DNA of 64,000 nt, taken from NCBI RefSeq assembly GCF_017304615.1, contig NZ_JAFKLZ010000001.1:1116001-1180000 (forward strand), given 5' to 3'. A program made the position numbers and the translations under genes. Below are positions 63,195 to 64,000 of the stretch, in pieces. The DNA is from Sphingomonas sp. (GTDB taxonomy: Bacteria > Pseudomonadota > Alphaproteobacteria > Sphingomonadales > Sphingomonadaceae). The notes beneath the pieces are model-generated. The model did not search any database and was not told where the DNA came from. It saw only the letters and a list, made by a program, of their open reading frames with translations. Each line of letters opens with the position of its first letter. Position 1 is the first letter of the stretch.

Positions 63195-64000
63195 GACAGC
63201 CGCGCCGCTTCCTGCGCGACAACCGCATCGACGCGACCCCATTGATGCTTCGCGACCAGGGTCCGCAGCTTGCCCGCCATCGCACCGAGCCGCGGATAGT
63301 GGCGCAGCTTCGACCGCAGCGGCGCGTTCGCGACGCGCGGCTGGCCGGGATCCATGTCCCACGGGTGGAAATAGAAGACGGCTGGGCGATCGGCGCGGTT
63401 GGTCCGGGCGATCGCGCGATAGGTGATTTCGCCGGGCAGCAACCGGAAGAAGCCGCCTCCGGTCACGATTTTCCTGACGCCGATACTCGCCAGGCTAACC
63501 GGCAGCTCGATCAGATCCGATCCCGCAACCGGTCGATAGGCATGCTTGGGCGCATCCGCCCAGCCATAATGGTCATGCGAGATCGGCGCGACGCTGGACG
63601 AATATCGATAGCCTTCCTCGGCAAGTACCTGATGCGCCCAGGGCGTCCGGTGGTCGATCGAGAAACTCGGGGCGCGATAGCCGGTAACCTTCTGCCCCGA
63701 TGCATCCTCCAGCGCCGTTCGCGCGCGCTTCAGATCGTCGCGGAACGCCGCCGCATCCATCGTGAACACGCGGTCATGGTCCCAGCCGTGACTGGCGACC
63801 TCATGACCCTCCGCGACCATGCGCCGGATCAGTTTCGGATGCCGGTCCGCCACCCAGCCGAGCGTGAAGAACGTCGCCTTGACCTCGCTCTCGGCGAACA
63901 GGTCGAGCACCTTGCCGGTATTGTAGTCGACGCGACCCTCCAGCCCGTCCCAGTCGGCCTTCTTGATCACGCGTTCGAACGCGCCGACCTGGAACCATTC
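63191..64000 (-). CDS. Polysaccharide deacetylase of the exosortase A system, 5' truncated
   Basis: The frame runs to the window edge, so the start is missing. The first visible residues (EWFQVGAFERV) match the typical beginning of XrtA-system deacetylases with a DUF3473 tail. Deacetylase motifs include the zinc-binding SHGWDH (H-x3-H type) and the catalytic GYRAPSFS motif. It probably deacetylates an N-acetylated exopolysaccharide. It is the most upstream visible gene of the locus. Confidence 0.93.
   Translation of the reverse strand, partial: EWFQVGAFERVIKKADWDGLEGRVDYNTGKVLDLFAESEVKATFFTLGWVADRHPKLIRRMVAEGHEVASHGWDHDRVFTMDAAAFRDDLKRARTALEDASGQKVTGYRAPSFSIDHRTPWAHQVLAEEGYRYSSSVAPISHDHYGWADAPKHAYRPVAGSDLIELPVSLASIGVRKIVTGGGFFRLLPGEITYRAIARTNRADRPAVFYFHPWDMDPGQPRVANAPLRSKLRHYPRLGAMAGKLRTLVAKHQWGRVDAVVAQEAARLS

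Overview
The window is a GC-rich chromosomal segment from an alphaproteobacterium of the order Sphingomonadales, most likely Sphingomonas or a close relative. Gene content (chpT, an EcfG-type stress promoter architecture, a CC0125/CC1285-type lipoprotein, an XrtA/EpsI exosortase locus, a DHS-like homospermidine-type enzyme), strong GC3 bias with long antisense shadow ORFs, and tight gene packing all fit this. Almost everything is core genome: I see no integrase, transposase, prophage module or CRISPR array.

Layout. 1-8.1 kb: a truncated LytM/LysM protein, tyrS, a PilZ protein, recG, sdhE and mfd. 8.2-11.7 kb: a GAF protein, an EAL phosphodiesterase, moaA, a 263-bp palindromic element whose right arm covers the nadK start, and nadK. 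11.7-20.4 kb: tRNA-Asn, a lipoprotein, secA, a three-repeat TonB-C-like secreted protein, argJ-trmFO, an EF-hand protein and a squalene/phytoene-synthase-like protein. 20.5-23.7 kb: a three-gene Tad-type minor pilin cluster (TadG-VWA, TadE, TadE-like). 23.8-29.3 kb: ahcY with a palindromic operator candidate, yqgE, a peroxiredoxin, and amn flanked by two Lys/Ala/Pro-rich proteins. 29.4-33.6 kb: a SIMPL protein, an M2 metallopeptidase, an alpha/beta hydrolase, a GFA protein and RNase P RNA. 33.6-35.2 kb: two peptidoglycan hydrolases.

35.2-41.0 kb is a chemotaxis operon, chpT-cheA-cheW-cheY-cheB-cheR, read on the minus strand, without a receptor gene in the window. 41.0-46.1 kb holds a JAMM protease, rluD, rpoH, a membrane protein and an in-frame fusion of a FAD amine oxidase to a monofunctional peptidoglycan glycosyltransferase (MtgA). 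46.1-52.9 kb holds ybaB-dnaX, SRP RNA between two small basic secreted proteins, and a ferredoxin with two tandem cysteine desulfurases. 53-57.4 kb holds a threonine/serine dehydratase, a type III PLP decarboxylase plus a deoxyhypusine-synthase-like enzyme (polyamine pair), a MAPEG protein and a small HTH-like protein. 57.5-64 kb is one contiguous, translationally coupled exosortase A/exopolysaccharide operon (deacetylase, FemAB, glycosyltransferase, XrtA-EpsI, asparagine synthase-like amidotransferase), cut by the window end.

The most unusual items are the amine oxidase-MtgA fusion, the moaA/nadK palindromic element, three EcfG-type promoters (GGAAC-N16/17-CGTT) placed in front of a LEA-like protein, a small secreted protein and rpoH, the perfect palindrome upstream of ahcY, and the extended CheA with a degenerate receiver-like tail.
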